A stretch of DNA of 64,000 nt. It comes from a bacterium C-53 (lineage in GTDB: Bacteria; Bacillota; Clostridia; Lachnospirales; Lachnospiraceae). A program made the translations under genes and the position numbers. Positions 63,417-64,000 of the stretch are shown here, in pieces (within the stretch, counting starts at the first letter, position 1; each line of letters begins with the position of its first letter). The notes below the pieces were generated by a model that was not told the origin of the DNA, did no database searches, and saw only the letters and a list, made by a program, of their open reading frames with translations. Where the stretch lies: NCBI GenBank assembly GCA_003612525.1, contig RAZD01000002.1:1-64000 (forward strand), written 5' to 3'.

Positions 63417-64000
63417 ATGGGCAGTGATGCTTTGGGAAAAATCAGACGATTTAAAAGTCCGGCGCTGCGTTTTCTGTTCGGACGGTCAATGGTAATTGCA
63501 ATATTGCTGGCCGCTCAGACTGGCTATCTGATTCTGGGCTTTTTATGGCTTGGAAAATATATGAACTTCCTGGTTGAAGTGATGCTTTTTCTGAGCGCTT
63601 TTCTTGTAATTTACATTATTAACGACGATGAGAACCCTGCGTACAAAATTGCGTGGATGATGCTGATTCTTGTATTTCCCGTATTTGGTGCGTTATTTTA
63701 TTTGTTTGTGCGTTTGAACATTGGCCATCGCTGGATCCATGACACAATGCAGAAAAATATTATGGCAACTGCAAAGTGGATGAACCAGAATGAAGAAGAG
63801 GAGTCTCTTCTTTGCATAAAGGATCCTTATGCCGGTTCACTGGCGCGCTATTTGTTTGAAAATGGACGATATCCGGTTTATTCAGGCTGTGAGGCTGTTT
63901 ATTTTCCGGACGGCGCATCAAAAGTAGACGAGCTGCTCAGGCAGCTTGAACAGGCGGAAAAGTTTATCTTTATGGAATATTTTATTGTGGATGCCGGTAA
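63417..64000 (+). CDS. Cardiolipin synthase (partial, N-terminal part)
   Basis: The frame is open from ATG 63417 (AGAGG 9 bases upstream) to the window edge, about 194 residues. Two or three N-terminal membrane segments (about 25-50, 57-74 and 80-103, MLILVFPVFGALFYLFVRL) are followed by YPVYSGCEAVYFPDGASK and EKFIFMEYFIVDAG, the usual lead-in to the first phospholipase D domain. The HKD motifs lie beyond the window. Confidence 0.88.
   Translation, partial: MGSDALGKIRRFKSPALRFLFGRSMVIAILLAAQTGYLILGFLWLGKYMNFLVEVMLFLSAFLVIYIINDDENPAYKIAWMMLILVFPVFGALFYLFVRLNIGHRWIHDTMQKNIMATAKWMNQNEEEESLLCIKDPYAGSLARYLFENGRYPVYSGCEAVYFPDGASKVDELLRQLEQAEKFIFMEYFIVDAG

Noticed and set aside
1-64000. CRISPR arrays, tRNA or rRNA genes
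   Set aside because: No regularly spaced direct repeats, cloverleaf-like segments or rRNA signatures were seen by eye; short tRNAs could still be missed without a scan.

Overview
The window looks like the chromosome of a spore-forming gut Clostridium, most likely a Lachnospiraceae. The basis is T-box and c-di-GMP-I leaders, an anaerobic NrdD/NrdG pair, SpoVAF and CotJ sporulation genes, an [FeFe]-hydrogenase-like protein, and strong Shine-Dalgarno sites with TTG and GTG starts. I cannot name a genus. I see no rRNA, tRNA, CRISPR array or replication origin.

Layout. 1-700: tail of a truncated gene, an apparently orphan c-di-GMP riboswitch with tandem terminators, then a tyrosine T-box. 0.77-9 kb: tyrS, a HAD phosphatase, an aminotransferase, nrdDG, a dUTPase, spoVAF and a decayed degV. 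9.3-11.7 kb: a dCache chemoreceptor and an FMN-binding lipoprotein. 11.8-27.0 kb: the cotJABC spore-coat operon (minus strand), whose third gene is cut into three pieces by two mobile elements. 27-40.7 kb: a gliding-type ABC exporter, a hydrogenase-like protein, gltX, a UvrD-type helicase, a degenerate sirtuin, a degenerate GH13 protein and small enzymes. 40.7-44.4 kb: potABCD (minus). 44.6-49.7 kb: lactonase, aroC, a VanY-type peptidase, tgt, yajC. 49.9-52.3 kb: a decayed BcgI-like restriction-modification system. 52.4-60.7 kb: leuB-ilvD-ilvB, an L,D-transpeptidase and serC-serA. 60.7-64 kb: an esterase, a thioesterase, a TetR regulator and the start of a cardiolipin synthase.

Main finding. 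The gene for CotJC, a manganese-catalase-like spore protein, lies on the minus strand in three parts: the first part at 26594-26188, the middle at 18899-18775 and the 3' end at 11909-11805. Between them sit element 1 (about 6.9 kb, 11.90-18.78 kb) and element 2 (about 7.3 kb, 18.90-26.19 kb). Each carries its own large serine recombinase near its left end. Each is bordered by a short direct repeat shared by the two gene halves and by imperfect inverted arms just inside. Symmetry of the arms places the predicted crossover on a TC dinucleotide (GA on the coding strand) in both elements, inside glutamate codons of cotJC. Removing both elements at these points gives an uninterrupted 621-nt frame encoding a full-length CotJC of 206 residues. 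This resembles the skin element of sigK and prophage SPbeta in spsM of Bacillus, which excise in the mother cell, but here two unrelated elements sit in one coat gene.

Cargo. Element 1 carries an acyl-CoA dehydrogenase with a divergent LysR regulator, a winged-helix protein lacking a receiver domain, an AT-rich protein of unknown function, a membrane protein and a ParE-type toxin-antitoxin pair. Element 2 carries a soluble zinc-binding-domain chemoreceptor and a sigma factor / membrane protein / ABC transporter operon. Whether excision happens during sporulation cannot be told from sequence.
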